From contig CACPJY010000001.1 of the NCBI GenBank assembly GCA_902634405.1, positions 1 to 64,000 on the forward strand: a stretch of 64,000 nt of DNA, in the 5' to 3' direction. Below the pieces are notes generated by a model. The model was not told the origin of the DNA and made no database searches. It was given only the letters and a program-made list of their open reading frames with translations. Of the stretch, positions 38,234-48,435 are shown one piece after another (the stretch's first letter is position 1; the number at the start of each line of letters is the position of its first letter). The DNA comes from an uncultured Synechococcaceae cyanobacterium. Lineage in GTDB: Bacteria; Cyanobacteriota; Cyanobacteriia; PCC-6307; Cyanobiaceae. The translations under genes were made by a program, and so were the position numbers.

Positions 38234-40072
38234 TCAAGCGCTATCAACAATTGAATAACCCCTTGGCGTCACAATTTTTCCATCTTCAATTCGAGTGGAA
38301 GAATTTCCGACAAGTATCAAAGAAAGCATGTCAACAGTTTGAACAGGGAAGTCTTCCAGCGAGAAGAAATCTATTTTCTCCTCAACTCTGCCTAGCTGCC
38401 TAGCTATAACAACTGGTGTGTTTAGAGGTCGGTGTTCTAGCAAAACCTCAATAGCTTTCGCTAAGTGCCAATCTCTATTTTTAGATCGTGGGTTATAAAA
38501 AGCAATTACAAAATCTCCCAAAGCTGCTGACCTAATACGAGCTTCGATTTTTTCCCAGGGTGTCAAACGATCACTAAGACTAATCGTACAAAAATCCTGC
38601 ATTAAAGGTGCTCCCACCTTGGCAGCAGCAATTTGAAAGGCCGAAATACCTGGATGAACCTGAAAGTAGGGTCTCTCAGCTGGGGTAAGCCTTAACCAAA
38701 GCTCCAATGCAAGACCAGCCATTCCATAAATCCCACTATCGCCAGAGGAGACAAGTGCAACAACTGCACCTTGCTGGGCTAATTCCAATGCCTTTCTGCA
38801 GCGATCAACTTCAAAAGTAAGTTCTCCATCAATTCGAATCTGATCAGGCCTCCTCAGTGGTTCCAAAATGTCTAAATAGCGCCAATACCCAACCCAAACA
38901 ACTGCTTTTGAAAGAGCAAAGCGAGCATCTTGGGTCAACAAAGCCAAGTCGCCAGGCCCACTTCCAAGAAGGTGTAATTCACCTTCTTGCGGAGCAAAAG
39001 GTGCTTCCGATTCAGAGATGGCAATTGTAATTGCTCCCATTTCATTGATCTGAGAAGAGAAAACCCTCTTCGAGAGAAGCAATTTCGACCCTGGTTTAGC
39101 CGCCAAAAGGGCTGCTGCTTCAGCCACAGAAGGTGTACCCATCACATCCTGAACTGCTTGTGAAGGATTAGGGACCTCTACACCTGCAAGGGCTTGAGCA
39201 GAAAAAAAGCGCATTGCCCAACGCTCTTTTTTTGCAAGGGTCAAGAAAGCTTTTTCATCATTCTTTTTGTCAATAGTTGCGATACCCGCGATAGATTCTT
39301 TTGCCAACCCTGATTGAGATAAAGAATCCTCTAATGCCCTTTCAAGAAGATTCAAACTACTATTTCTCTCACAACCAACTCCTACCCAAAGAGTTGGAGG
39401 GTGCCAACTACAAAAACTTGAAGCGAAAGGCCCAATATTTAATTGATTAGAGACTAATGAATCAGAAGAATGAAATTCATTAAAAGACTTTCTTGCTGCG
39501 GCTGAAAGTTGCCAAAGCTTTGACCCTGAACTCTGAAAAACAGCCAGTTTTTCTCCTTTTGCTTGAGCAAGCATCAACTTTTTCCATTCCTTTAAATTCT
39601 GACTACGCTGCCAGCCCCAAGTTCTCCCAAAACTATCCAAAGCAAGGCGTTCCTGACTAGTTGAGTCTCCTGTCATAACAGCTTGGCCACCAATATCCGC
39701 AGCTATTTCCTGAGCAAGTTGTTCAGCTCCAGCCTGGTGACCTCCAATTAAAGGAACAACATGCAAGCCATTTGCATCAAGCACAATGACTGCAGGATCT
39801 TGCTCTTTACCTCTTAAAAGAGGAGCCACTAGTCGCGTTACTGCACCTAATGCTCCAATAACAATCAAAACTGATCCTTTACGCCAATATTCACTCAAAA
39901 TTTTCGCAGCTGAGTCAACTAATACGTCCATCGGGATATTTTCAAGTGTGTTAGAAGCACCAGGTGTTAAAGCCAATAACTCTGAATGTTGCCTTGCTTT
40001 TAAAAGCTGCATTAAAGGCCAAGCGCTTGACGAGAGGCCGATTACTAGTCTTAAAGCTTTCTCTGAGTCCAA
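38234..40072 (-). CDS. CbiG-CobJ fusion: cobalt-precorrin-5A hydrolase / precorrin-3B C17-methyltransferase
   Basis: Two corrin-ring steps in one 612-residue chain. The N-terminal half is CbiG-like: VIGALGAVTRLVAPLLRGKEQDPAVIVLDANGLHVVPLIGGHQAGA near 75-125, and GVGCERNSS in the middle. From about residue 365 a tetrapyrrole methylase begins (LHLLGSGPGDLALLT), with SSGDSGIYGMAGLALEL and FCTISLSDRLTPWEKIEARI of CobJ/CbiH. Together they contract the ring during pseudocobalamin synthesis, expected in Prochlorococcus. The fusion is common in marine picocyanobacteria. It is followed on its 3' side by tRNA-Pro and preceded by the secreted acidic protein gene. Confidence 0.92.
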   Translation of the reverse strand: MDSEKALRLVIGLSSSAWPLMQLLKARQHSELLALTPGASNTLENIPMDVLVDSAAKILSEYWRKGSVLIVIGALGAVTRLVAPLLRGKEQDPAVIVLDANGLHVVPLIGGHQAGAEQLAQEIAADIGGQAVMTGDSTSQERLALDSFGRTWGWQRSQNLKEWKKLMLAQAKGEKLAVFQSSGSKLWQLSAAARKSFNEFHSSDSLVSNQLNIGPFASSFCSWHPPTLWVGVGCERNSSLNLLERALEDSLSQSGLAKESIAGIATIDKKNDEKAFLTLAKKERWAMRFFSAQALAGVEVPNPSQAVQDVMGTPSVAEAAALLAAKPGSKLLLSKRVFSSQINEMGAITIAISESEAPFAPQEGELHLLGSGPGDLALLTQDARFALSKAVVWVGYWRYLDILEPLRRPDQIRIDGELTFEVDRCRKALELAQQGAVVALVSSGDSGIYGMAGLALELWLRLTPAERPYFQVHPGISAFQIAAAKVGAPLMQDFCTISLSDRLTPWEKIEARIRSAALGDFVIAFYNPRSKNRDWHLAKAIEVLLEHRPLNTPVVIARQLGRVEEKIDFFSLEDFPVQTVDMLSLILVGNSSTRIEDGKIVTPRGYSIVDSA

Positions 40073-40089
40073 AGTATTAAGAACCTTAA

Positions 40090-41328
40090 TTAATGATTAG
40101 TTAGCAAATTTTTAGGATTAAGACCCTTAATAAAAGACGTCCTAAATCTTTTAGGCTTGAAATCGGAAGAACTAGCCAAGTCTTTATTCTGTAATGGATT
40201 ATTGGAATCATCAAAGTTTTCCTCAGAAGTTGATTCTTCTGATTTCTTACTTTTATTGCCCAAGAGCTTTTCCTGCATTTGTGAATAACTATTGATCATA
40301 TCAAAATCCTCTTGAAATTCTTTTATATCTTCAGAAGAAACATCTTCTTCTCCTGAAAAATCTGCTTCAATTAAAGTTTCACTAAACTCATCGTTGTTAA
40401 TTTCATCAAACAATTCCCTCTCTACAGTGTATCTAGATAAGAGCTTTTCGCTTATGTTTGAATTCATCCAAGGGGGTTGTTCTTCGTTGCTTTCAAGATT
40501 AATGATTTTTAACTGCTTATTGAAAAAAGGGTTTATAGATTCCCCAGACGAATCTATAACTTCAAATTGAATAATATTCTGTCCAGGTAATAATCCATCA
40601 ATCCAAATCGCTTCAGGGTGATCCATTAAAAAACTATCATCATTTATAGAAATACGCATTCTCCACTGATCATCTCCTTCTGAGATGTTCTGCAATGGAG
40701 AATTCCATAACAACCAATCCAACAATAAAGGCTCGGACTGATTTAGATCTGAAGGATTAGCAATGGTCATCCAAGGTTGTCCCTCTTCTGGCTGGGTCCC
40801 CTTGAGTTTCTTGATCGAGTGGAGTCTCCATTGCAAACTTGCTCCTGGATCCTTAATAGCTTCACCCCAAGGTAAAGCTGCATATGCAGCAAATCTATGA
40901 CTCCCTGGAGAAAGGGGTTTCATTGGAATATGCAACTTTTCCCCTGAAAAAGCACTTATCCGGATTGGAAGCCTGTCATCAACTTGAACAACAACATGAG
41001 GGCCTAAACCAAGTTGAGGATCATTAACGAGAGGCCAATCTTCTAAATCAATCACCAACTCCCATGGATTATTGCTCAAAATAGATTCATTTGCTGGAGA
41101 AACCAACTTGAGCCTGGGTTGATGGTTTGAAAGAGAGTCAAAAATTTTCTGCGCTGCTATGGGGGGAGCAACCTCGCTAATGCTTCCTGATGGTTCTGAA
41201 GGACCTAATAAAGAGTTGAAAGGAAGGTCTACAAATTCTACGTCCGATTCCAAGGCCCATGCTCCGCCAGAATCAAAGGTAAAAAAACAACTAAAGAAAA
41301 AAAATATTAAAAGTAAAAATGTTCTCAT
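40090..41328 (-). CDS. Predicted secreted acidic protein, function unknown
   Basis: From ATG 41328 the protein is 412 residues and opens with a clear signal peptide (MRTFLLLIFFFFSCFFTF, cleavage likely after GGAWA); the frame continues upstream to 41439 but that extension would bury the signal. Residues about 70-290 contain beta-rich, Ig-like patterns (LVSPANESILSNNPWELVIDLEDWP; LPGQNIIQFEVIDSSGES). The C-terminal 130 residues are Ser/Glu/Asp-rich and disordered. I do not recognise a family. It lies 17 bases upstream of cbiG-cobJ on the same strand and divergent from psaA. An envelope or lumenal location is inferred from the signal peptide. Confidence 0.7.
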   Translation of the reverse strand: MRTFLLLIFFFFSCFFTFDSGGAWALESDVEFVDLPFNSLLGPSEPSGSISEVAPPIAAQKIFDSLSNHQPRLKLVSPANESILSNNPWELVIDLEDWPLVNDPQLGLGPHVVVQVDDRLPIRISAFSGEKLHIPMKPLSPGSHRFAAYAALPWGEAIKDPGASLQWRLHSIKKLKGTQPEEGQPWMTIANPSDLNQSEPLLLDWLLWNSPLQNISEGDDQWRMRISINDDSFLMDHPEAIWIDGLLPGQNIIQFEVIDSSGESINPFFNKQLKIINLESNEEQPPWMNSNISEKLLSRYTVERELFDEINNDEFSETLIEADFSGEEDVSSEDIKEFQEDFDMINSYSQMQEKLLGNKSKKSEESTSEENFDDSNNPLQNKDLASSSDFKPKRFRTSFIKGLNPKNLLTNH

Positions 41329-41852
41329 GGCACATTTTAGCTTTCTTAATGCACCCAAAAACTCCTGAAAATGATTATTCGGGCCAAATATCACCCCCAG
41401 GGAAGGCATGAGGCAAAAGCTGGCAAGAGGAAATTTCAAGAAAAGGGGGCAAGCAAGAAACCAGTCCAGGAGAAGGAAGTCACCAACTCAGTACAAGTAT
41501 TTTAATGAATCTCAAAGATTTTGAGCTCCTGAAATTGTTAATTCATTTCAAAAGCAACTAATCCCTTTTATATCAATGTCGCAAAAGACTTCATACCCTG
41601 ACGAAGAAGCTTCTGGATAGAACATTTGTTACTTGCGTGAGTAGTGACAGGCTCTCGCACTTATGCTTCGTTGAGCGGTCCCCTTTTAGGGGCCAACTCG
41701 CTGCAGTGCTCTCACAAGGTTTTCCTTAAGTTGTAGCACTGGCGCCCGGATGTCAAATCCCTTCCAGGGACTGCATTCGGGGCCCTGGTAAGTCCTCGAA
41801 CTTACCGATAGGTGGCCCTCCACCTCGATCCCGTACCTCGAGGAACCTCTCG
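41329..41852 (+). promoter_or_regulatory. psaA upstream region with GC-rich, hairpin-dense leader
   Basis: The 524-base gap splits in two. The left part is AT-rich, with CTCAAA/TTTGAG (41511-41525). The right part, 41641-41820, is about 56% G+C by hand count, far above the surroundings, and packed with perfect stems: CCCCT/AGGGG (41680-41692); CAGTGCT 41704-41710 with AGCACTG 41735-41741, holding AAGG/CCTT inside; CCAGGG/CCCTGG (41764-41788) sharing GG with GGTAAG/CTTACC (41787-41806); GGTGG/CCACC (41811-41824); CCTCGA/TCGAGG (41823-41843). The last takes in the GAGG that would serve as ribosome-binding site for the ATG at 41853. Control of psaA is inference. Confidence 0.6.
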
Positions 41853-44102
41853 ATGACCATTAGCCCACCAGAGCGTGGGACGAAGGCTATTTACGACCAG
41901 CCTGTCGACCGGGACCATGCCCCCGCCGACCCTGAAAAGCTAGGTCAACCGGGACTTTGGTCCCGCAGCCTCGCCAAAGGTCCCAAAACCACAACCTGGA
42001 TTTGGAACCTCCACGCTGACGCTCACGATTTTGAAACTCACATCGGTGATGTAGAAGAGACGAGTCGAAAGATTTTTTCGGCCCATTTCGGACATCTTGC
42101 CGTTGTATTTATATGGATGAGTGGTGCCTTCTTCCACGGTGCTCGCTTTTCCAATTATTCCGGCTGGCTAGCCGATCCAACGCACGTGAAACCAGGTGCG
42201 CAGATTGTATGGCCAATAGTTGGACAACAAATTATGAATGGGGATCTCGGTGCCGGTTACAACGGCATGCAGATCACCTCTGGAATTTTCCAAATGTGGA
42301 GGGCCTGGGGTATCACCAGCGAAACAGAACTGATGGCATTAGCCATTGGTGCTCTGGTGATGGCAGCCCTAGTTCTCCACGGCGGGATTTACCACTATCA
42401 CAAAGCCGCTCCAAAGCTTGAGTGGTTCAAAAAAATCGAGTCAATGCTCCAGCACCATCAGATCGGTCTGATCGGTCTGGGTTCAATTGGCTGGGGAGGT
42501 CACCTGATTCATGTGGCTAATCCAACCAATGCAATGCTCGATGCCATTGACGCTGGAACTCCGCTTTCACTTAATGGCCAAACAATTGCATCTGTGGCGG
42601 ATATTCCTCTTCCACATGAGCTCTACAACGCAGATCTGGTAGGTCAGATCTTCCCTGGACTAGCTTCAGGAGTTGGCAATTTCTTCAGCCTAAATTGGTG
42701 GGCCTTCAGCGATTTCCTTACCAACAACGGTGGGGTTAATCCTGTTACAGGAAGCCTTTGGATGACTGACATTGCTCACCACCATTTAGCGTGGGGAGTT
42801 TTTGCCATCTTTGGTGGTCATATGTGGCGTAACACCATGGGTGTTGGTCACAGCATGAAGGAAATTATGGATAACGCTAAGGGCGATCCAATCCTTTTCC
42901 CTGCACCAAAAGGTCACCAAGGAATTTTTGAATTCCTTAGTAATAGTTGGCACGCCCAACTAAGCATCAACCTTGCCTGTGTTGGTTCAGCAAGCATCAT
43001 CATTGCGCATCATATGTATGCGTTACCTCCCTATCCGTACTTATCTAGTGATCACGCCACTGTTTTAGGGCTCTTCACTCACCATATGTGGATAGGTGGC
43101 TTAATGATCTGCGGAGCTGCTGCTCATGGAGGCATTGCAATGGTTAGGGACTACGATCCCGCCCTTCACGTAGATAACGTCCTAGACAGGATTTTAAAAG
43201 CGCGTGATGCCCTCATTAGCCATCTGAACTGGGTATGCATGTTCTTAGGCTTCCATAGTTTTGGCCTTTACATCCATAACGATGTAATGCGTGGACTAGG
43301 ACGTAGCCAGGACATGTTCAGCGATAAGGCAATACAACTTCAGCCATTTTTGGCTCAATGGGTTCAAAACCTTTGGCATGAATCAGTTGGAACTGGTGCT
43401 CTAGTAGGTGCTGGAAACCTTCCAGGTGGTATTAGTGAAGCTTTCGACATTCCATTAGGAACTGCCGATTTAATGATTCACCATGTTCACGCTTTTACCA
43501 TCCACGTAACTGTGCTCATCCTTCTTAAGGGTGTGCTCTATGCAAGAAGCTCTCGCTTAATACCTGATAAGGCTCAGCTTGGCTTCCGTTTCCCCTGCGA
43601 TGGCCCCGGTCGTGGTGGCACCTGTCAGGTTTCTTCTTGGGACCATGTTTTCCTAGGCCTGTTCTGGATGTATAACTCCATATCTGTTGTTATCTTCTAT
43701 TTCTCATGGAAGATGCAAAGCGACGTATGGGGTCTCACTGGAGGCAACTTCGCTGATAGCGGCATTACCATTAATGGTTGGTTGCGCGACTATCTCTGGG
43801 CACAATCCTCTCAAGTTCTTACCGGCTACGGAACACCTTTAAGTGGCTATAGCCTGTTATTCCTTGGAGGTCACTTCATCTGGGCATTTAGCCTGATGTT
43901 CCTGTTCACTGGCCGTGGCTATTGGCAGGAATTGTTTGAGTCAATTATTTGGGCTCATAACAAGCTGAAATTGGCTCCTACCATTCAGCCCCGTGCTCTT
44001 TCCATTACCCAAGGACGTGCAGTTGGTGTCACCCATTTCCTTTTGGGAGGCATTGTCACTACTTGGACTTTCTTCCATGCCCGCCTTCTTGGGCTCGGCT
44101 GA
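41853..44102 (+). CDS. psaA: Photosystem I P700 apoprotein A1
   Basis: Core PSI subunit binding P700, A0, A1 and, with PsaB, the FX cluster. 749 residues, eleven membrane helices. The FX loop [18 protein letters not shown] supplies two of the four cluster cysteines; many His ligands to chlorophyll lie in repeated HHHLA/HH motifs. The start MTISPPERG is canonical. Immediately upstream lies the structured leader, and psaB follows after 21 bases; the two are normally co-transcribed. Confidence 0.99.
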   Translation: MTISPPERGTKAIYDQPVDRDHAPADPEKLGQPGLWSRSLAKGPKTTTWIWNLHADAHDFETHIGDVEETSRKIFSAHFGHLAVVFIWMSGAFFHGARFSNYSGWLADPTHVKPGAQIVWPIVGQQIMNGDLGAGYNGMQITSGIFQMWRAWGITSETELMALAIGALVMAALVLHGGIYHYHKAAPKLEWFKKIESMLQHHQIGLIGLGSIGWGGHLIHVANPTNAMLDAIDAGTPLSLNGQTIASVADIPLPHELYNADLVGQIFPGLASGVGNFFSLNWWAFSDFLTNNGGVNPVTGSLWMTDIAHHHLAWGVFAIFGGHMWRNTMGVGHSMKEIMDNAKGDPILFPAPKGHQGIFEFLSNSWHAQLSINLACVGSASIIIAHHMYALPPYPYLSSDHATVLGLFTHHMWIGGLMICGAAAHGGIAMVRDYDPALHVDNVLDRILKARDALISHLNWVCMFLGFHSFGLYIHNDVMRGLGRSQDMFSDKAIQLQPFLAQWVQNLWHESVGTGALVGAGNLPGGISEAFDIPLGTADLMIHHVHAFTIHVTVLILLKGVLYARSSRLIPDKAQLGFRFPCDGPGRGGTCQVSSWDHVFLGLFWMYNSISVVIFYFSWKMQSDVWGLTGGNFADSGITINGWLRDYLWAQSSQVLTGYGTPLSGYSLLFLGGHFIWAFSLMFLFTGRGYWQELFESIIWAHNKLKLAPTIQPRALSITQGRAVGVTHFLLGGIVTTWTFFHARLLGLG

Positions 44103-44123
44103 CCTTTCCTGACCTTTCCCCAC

Positions 44124-46376
44124 ATGGCAACGAAATTTCCTTCGTTTAGCCAGGGTCTGGCACAGGACCCTACAACCCGTCGTATTTGGTACGGCATTGC
44201 CACGGCTCACGATTTCGAGAGCCATGACGGCATGACCGAAGAACAGCTTTATCAAAAACTGTTCTCTACTCATTTCGGTCACCTCGCCATCATCGGTCTA
44301 TGGGTTGCTGGAAACCTGTTCCATATCGCCTGGCAGGGCAACTTTGAGGCCTGGGTCGCCGACCCAACTCATGTTCGCCCAATTGCTCACGCAATCTGGG
44401 ATCCCCATTTTGGCCAAGGCATCACAGATGCTTTGACTCAAGCGGGTGCATCTGGCCCAGTAGATATTTGCTATTCCGGTTTGTACCACTGGTGGTACAC
44501 AATTGGTATGCGGACTAATATCGAGCTCTATCAGGGCGCGATTTTTATAAACATAATGGTGTGCTGGCTGCTTTTTGCAGGCTGGCTTCATCTTCAGCCA
44601 AAGTTCAGGCCTTCATTGGCTTGGTTCAAAAACGCTGAGGCACAGTTAAATCACCATATTGGTGTCCTATTTGGCTTCTCTAACATTGCTTGGACAGGTC
44701 ACTTAGTACACGTAGCTATTCCAGAATCACGTGGTCAACACGTTGGATGGGACAACTTCTTAGAAGTACTTCCTCATCCAGATGGCTTAGCTCCTTTCTT
44801 TACAGGAAACTGGGGTGCTTATGCACAAAATCCAGATTCCCTAGATGCTGTTTTCGGAACCTCACAAGGTGCTGGTACAGCAATGCTTACATTCCTTGGT
44901 GGAATGCATCCAGGGAGTGGTTCTCTGTGGCTTACCGATATTGCTCATCACCACCTAGCTCTAGGAGTTGTGATGATCATTGGTGGGCATATGTACCGCA
45001 ATACCTTTGGTATTGGTCATACTCTCAAGGAAATCACTGAAGCCCACAACACCAGTCACCCTAACGACCCTCATAAAGATGGTTATCGCGAAGGTTGGGG
45101 ACATTTTTCAGTAAATCACAATGGGATTTACGAAACAGTTAACAATTCACTCCACTTCCAATTAGGGCTTGCACTGGCTTGTCTTGGAGTTGCTTGCAGT
45201 CTGGTTGCTCACCATATGGGAGCACTTCCTTCCTATGCATATATTGCTCAGGATTACACAACTCAAGCCGCTCTTTACACTCACCACCAGTACATTGCTG
45301 TCTTATTGATGGTAGGGGCTTTCTCTCATGGAGCGATCTTCTTCGTCCGTGACTACGACCCCGAACTTAATAAGAACAATGTTCTTGCAAGGGTTTTAGA
45401 TAGCAAAGAAGCTCTAATCAGTCATCTCAGCTGGGTATGTATGCTTCTTGGCTTCCACACCCTTGGAATTTACGTTCACAATGACGTATGTGTTGCTTTT
45501 GGCACCCCTGAGAAGCAAATACTAATTGAGCCAATTTTTGCTCAATTCACAATGGGTGCCGCAGGCAAGGTGATGTATGGCTTCGATGCATTGTTATCCA
45601 ATGCCAATAGTGCTGCCAGCATGGCCGCAGCCAATATTCCTGGTGACCACTATTGGTTGGACATGATCAATGCACCCGATGCATCTACTAATTTCCTTCC
45701 TATAGGACCTGCGGATTTCTTGGTGCACCATGGCATAGCCCTTGGTATCCATACCACTGCACTAATCCTTATTAAAGGTGCTCTAGATGCTAGAGGGACT
45801 AAGCTAATTCCAGATAAAAAGGACTTTGGCTATTCCTTCCCTTGTGATGGTCCTGGCCGTGGAGGCACTTGCGACAGCTCAGCATGGGATGCCACTTATA
45901 TGGCTCTCTTCTGGGCAGTTAACACAATTGCTTGGGTTCAGTTCTACTGGCATTGGAAGCATTTGGCCATTTGGTCAGGCAATATTGCCCAGTTCAATGA
46001 GTCTGGAACTTATTTAATGGGTTGGTTCAGAGATTATTTGTGGCTTAACAGTTCACAGTTAATCAATGGTTATAACCCATTTGGTGTCAATGCATTATCT
46101 CCATGGGCATTCATGTTCCTATGGGCTCACCTTGTATGGGCTGTAGGCTTCATGTTCCTCATCTCTTGGAGAGGATACTGGCAAGAGTTAATCGAGACCC
46201 TTGTATGGGCTCACCAGCGCACTCCAATTGCCAACCTGGTTGGCTGGCGTGACAAGCCTGTTGCCCTATCGATTGTTCAAGCCCGCTTAGTTGGTGTTTC
46301 TCACTTTGTGATAGGAACAGCAGCCACTTACGCAGCGTTTGTAATCGGATCCACTGCAGGTAAATTCGGGACATAA
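44124..46376 (+). CDS. psaB: Photosystem I P700 apoprotein A2
   Basis: Second half of the PSI heterodimer, 750 residues, eleven helices. Opens [22 protein letters not shown]; the FX loop [18 protein letters not shown] gives the other two cysteines. Paired His ligands are in [10 protein letters not shown] and related sites. It is homologous to PsaA throughout. Its stop is followed about 50 bases later by a strong terminator. No Shine-Dalgarno is seen in the short gap after psaA. Confidence 0.99.
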   Translation: MATKFPSFSQGLAQDPTTRRIWYGIATAHDFESHDGMTEEQLYQKLFSTHFGHLAIIGLWVAGNLFHIAWQGNFEAWVADPTHVRPIAHAIWDPHFGQGITDALTQAGASGPVDICYSGLYHWWYTIGMRTNIELYQGAIFINIMVCWLLFAGWLHLQPKFRPSLAWFKNAEAQLNHHIGVLFGFSNIAWTGHLVHVAIPESRGQHVGWDNFLEVLPHPDGLAPFFTGNWGAYAQNPDSLDAVFGTSQGAGTAMLTFLGGMHPGSGSLWLTDIAHHHLALGVVMIIGGHMYRNTFGIGHTLKEITEAHNTSHPNDPHKDGYREGWGHFSVNHNGIYETVNNSLHFQLGLALACLGVACSLVAHHMGALPSYAYIAQDYTTQAALYTHHQYIAVLLMVGAFSHGAIFFVRDYDPELNKNNVLARVLDSKEALISHLSWVCMLLGFHTLGIYVHNDVCVAFGTPEKQILIEPIFAQFTMGAAGKVMYGFDALLSNANSAASMAAANIPGDHYWLDMINAPDASTNFLPIGPADFLVHHGIALGIHTTALILIKGALDARGTKLIPDKKDFGYSFPCDGPGRGGTCDSSAWDATYMALFWAVNTIAWVQFYWHWKHLAIWSGNIAQFNESGTYLMGWFRDYLWLNSSQLINGYNPFGVNALSPWAFMFLWAHLVWAVGFMFLISWRGYWQELIETLVWAHQRTPIANLVGWRDKPVALSIVQARLVGVSHFVIGTAATYAAFVIGSTAGKFGT

Positions 46377-46427
46377 ATTGAAACTGTCCTTCTCTCCCTA
46401 GTAGTACGGGGTCGTATAAAACGACTT

Positions 46428-46463
46428 AAAAGCCCACCAGAATTTCTCTGGTGGGCTTTTTAA
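46428..46463 (+). terminator. Rho-independent terminator of psaAB
   Basis: AGCCCACCAG (46431-46440) pairs with CTGGTGGGCT (46448-46457), loop of 7, followed by TTTT TAA; flanking A and T runs lengthen the stem. A smaller hairpin, GTCGT/ACGAC (46411-46425), precedes it. Confidence 0.93.
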
Positions 46464-46962
46464 TAAGCAAATAACTTATCCCCTTAAACACCATTATCAA
46501 AATTAGAAGTATATTCTTCAAGATTCAATTTATTCTATTAAAAGTGCTATTCAAGCAATGAACCTATGGTGGAAAATCTACTTTGGAAGCGGTAATTAAA
46601 ACAGTTAAAAGCATTTCTTTCATCATTGCTTCTACTCCACTACATTAATTACTACAAAGATTATTAGCTTCGCAATCAACAATCTAAAAAAATAAAAAGC
46701 TTTAATCTAATAGATTCAATCTACTTTTGCTGATATCTTTTTCAGGAAGGTATTCCAACTGACTGGCCACTTCCATCTTATAAAAATAGCCAATATCAAT
46801 AAATAAAACATCCCTTCTATAGGGTGATTAATGTTACTAAGAGCTATTTGAATCTCGCTGGCCAATACTTTAATTTGTGATAGAGCAAGAAGGTTTAGTC
46901 CAATGGAGTTAATGAGTTAATTTCCTTTGGACGCTGGCTATAGATTATAAGATAAAAAACAT
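46464..46962. other. AT-rich spacer between the psaAB and psaL terminators
   Basis: About 500 bases with no recognisable gene. Two odd pieces: a 13-codon frame at 46558-46599 (+) reading MNLWWKIYFGSGN, like the start of a truncated membrane protein; and an open stretch on the minus strand at 46716-46916, entered separately. I see no strong promoter, terminator or tRNA. The stretch looks like decayed coding DNA. Confidence 0.45.
46716..46865 (-). CDS. Possible small membrane ORF or gene remnant
   Basis: From TTG 46865 this gives 49 residues: an amphipathic N-terminus (LASEIQIALSNINHPIEG), one hydrophobic helix (MFYLLILAIFIRW) and a basic end. The frame is open from 46916. From the internal ATG 46811 only 31 residues remain. 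No ATG start fits the longer form and no ribosome site stands out. Residue composition looks protein-like, so either a real micro-protein or debris of a longer gene. I do not recognise a family. Confidence 0.2.
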   Translation of the reverse strand: MASEIQIALSNINHPIEGMFYLLILAIFIRWKWPVSWNTFLKKISAKVD

Positions 46963-47000
46963 CAAAAAAAACCTGAGGCGTAAATTATTAACGCCTCAGG
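46963..47000 (-). terminator. Rho-independent terminator of psaI-psaL
   Basis: CCTGAGGCGT (46972-46981) and ACGCCTCAGG (46991-47000) form a perfect 10-pair stem with a 9-base loop. On the minus strand the stem is followed by eight T. It starts 46 bases past the psaL stop. Confidence 0.93.
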
Positions 47001-47046
47001 AGAAAAATGAATTGAACTCGAAATTAATAATCCCAAGAACTAAAGA

Positions 47047-47646
47047 TCAATTTAAACCCCACGCACCACCAGCTACTTTCATTAGGGTCTCTAAATGAAG
47101 AGTTCCGCAAAGTAACCACGCAAATACTGCACCGCCACATCCGCCTAGCCAAAAACCACTAGTGAAATCAGCCCAACCAATCTTTGTAAATAAATCAGCA
47201 GGAGGATTGTCGATTGTGCAATCAGCAGGCTGAACAGCTGGACCTTTACCTGGAGCGTTGTAAAGAACCAAAAGAGCAGTGAGAATATGCACTGCTCCAA
47301 TGGCAGACAAAAGACCTGCTGTTAAGGCATAGTCAGTATTACGAAGAGGGCCTGTTATCGCAAAGGGGCCAAACAGGGTATACCCAAACATTGCTCCTAT
47401 CTCTAGGCCTCTAAAGTTAGATGAAAGGCCTGGACGATAAAAAGGAAGGTTATTTAGCCAAGCCTTAGTGAAATAACCACTATTCACAGGCGTAGCAAGA
47501 TCCCCCACGCAAGGATCAGCCGCAGGATTCACAGCCCACTGATCAGCTATGCCAACATCAGATGGGCGAGAAGTACTATCGACATACTTCTCAGGAAATC
47601 TGACTGGCTTATTAGAGCGGAGGAACGGATCTTGGAATTCAGTCAT
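47047..47646 (-). CDS. psaL: Photosystem I subunit XI
   Basis: 199-residue membrane subunit that forms the core of the PSI trimer. Features: N-terminal stromal stretch ([29 protein letters not shown]), [17 protein letters not shown], then two or three helices, ending GGAWGLN. The segment [20 protein letters not shown] holds a conserved chlorophyll His. It lies 46 bases downstream of psaI, the usual cyanobacterial pair, and shares its terminator. Confidence 0.98.
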   Translation of the reverse strand: MTEFQDPFLRSNKPVRFPEKYVDSTSRPSDVGIADQWAVNPAADPCVGDLATPVNSGYFTKAWLNNLPFYRPGLSSNFRGLEIGAMFGYTLFGPFAITGPLRNTDYALTAGLLSAIGAVHILTALLVLYNAPGKGPAVQPADCTIDNPPADLFTKIGWADFTSGFWLGGCGGAVFAWLLCGTLHLETLMKVAGGAWGLN

Positions 47647-47692
47647 TTTTAATAAAGCTGGTGAAATTTAATGGAGGAAGGAAAGCTCCGTC

Positions 47693-47809
47693 TCAGTCAG
47701 TAGCTGTAATGTGGCGGCCTACCAGCACTATAAAAACGGCTGGGGCTACCAAACCGATCAAAGGAACAAATACAGCAGGTAACCAGGTGGCTGCAAATTC
47801 GCTAGTCAT
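47693..47809 (-). CDS. psaI: Photosystem I subunit VIII
   Basis: A 38-residue protein found by reading the minus strand: MTSEFAATWLPAVFVPLIG followed by VAPAVFIVLVGRHITATD. It is a single membrane helix with the LPxxFVPLxGLVxPAxxM-type pattern of PsaI, which sits beside PsaL in the trimer centre. Upstream of psaL on the same strand, as in other cyanobacteria. ATG start; no competing frame. Confidence 0.95.
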   Translation of the reverse strand: MTSEFAATWLPAVFVPLIGLVAPAVFIVLVGRHITATD

Positions 47810-47837
47810 GGCATAAGCCAGTTAAGTCCATAGTTAC

Positions 47838-47865
47838 TGTATAGATTGCTTTTCAAGTGGTACAA
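47838..47865 (-). promoter_or_regulatory. Candidate promoter of psaI-psaL
   Basis: On the minus strand, TTGTAC (47860-47865) and TATACA (47838-47843) are separated by 16 bases, about 28 bases upstream of the psaI ATG. This is a reasonable sigma70-type pair. Farther upstream GGGTGAT/ATCACCC (47910-47928) forms a 7-pair hairpin between psaI and the divergent gene. Confidence 0.4.
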
Positions 47866-47952
47866 CTCAAGGGCCATGGACGAAATAAAAGTTCAATCCA
47901 TCACCTCTAGGGTGATCATCAATCACCCCCTCTGAAACCCGTTTTTCGAACC

Positions 47953-48435
47953 ATGAATCAGACTTTAGCTGGAGCAGCTGCATTGCTCATATCCATTGCG
48001 CTATGGGGGTTTGGGAGGAAACCGCGATTGTCTTCACACTCCTTTAGTGCCCAGGAAAGTCCCACAAGTAAGACATTTTTTGCAAGCTCACCCAAAAAAA
48101 TTGATCAGCAAAAAAACATACAAGATTTCACAGAATTCAATCCGATTTTTACGTTAAAAAAGCAAATTTCTCCAAAAAAACGATTAGATCTTCAGCATTT
48201 GCTGAGGATTTTAATGCGCTCTGGGCCAGAAGAGCGTCTAGAAGCAATTCAAATTGCCAACAAGTGGGGAGATCCTATTGTCATTCCTATTCTTAAAAAA
48301 GCACTGCGGGATTCTGATAGCAACGTTGTAGCTGCTGCTGCAAGCGCTATTAATAAATTCAAAGGTAAAACCTATACATCTAAATTTGCTCAGGTAAAGG
48401 ATCGTCCTCCTCGAAATGTTTCTCTAATGCGATAA
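47953..48435 (+). CDS. HEAT-repeat-like protein with N-terminal membrane anchor
   Basis: 160 residues: hydrophobic anchor (LAGAAALLISIALWGFG), a low-complexity Ser/Lys linker (about 25-75), then two helical repeat units (LLRILMRSGPEERLEAIQIANKWGDPIVIPILKKAL and RDSDSNVVAAAASAINKF) of HEAT type. Such repeats usually mediate protein contacts; some cyanobacterial ones act on phycobilin lyases, but nothing here points to that. It is divergent from psaI, and its 3' end overlaps the glycosyltransferase gene by 46 bases. Confidence 0.7.
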   Translation: MNQTLAGAAALLISIALWGFGRKPRLSSHSFSAQESPTSKTFFASSPKKIDQQKNIQDFTEFNPIFTLKKQISPKKRLDLQHLLRILMRSGPEERLEAIQIANKWGDPIVIPILKKALRDSDSNVVAAAASAINKFKGKTYTSKFAQVKDRPPRNVSLMR

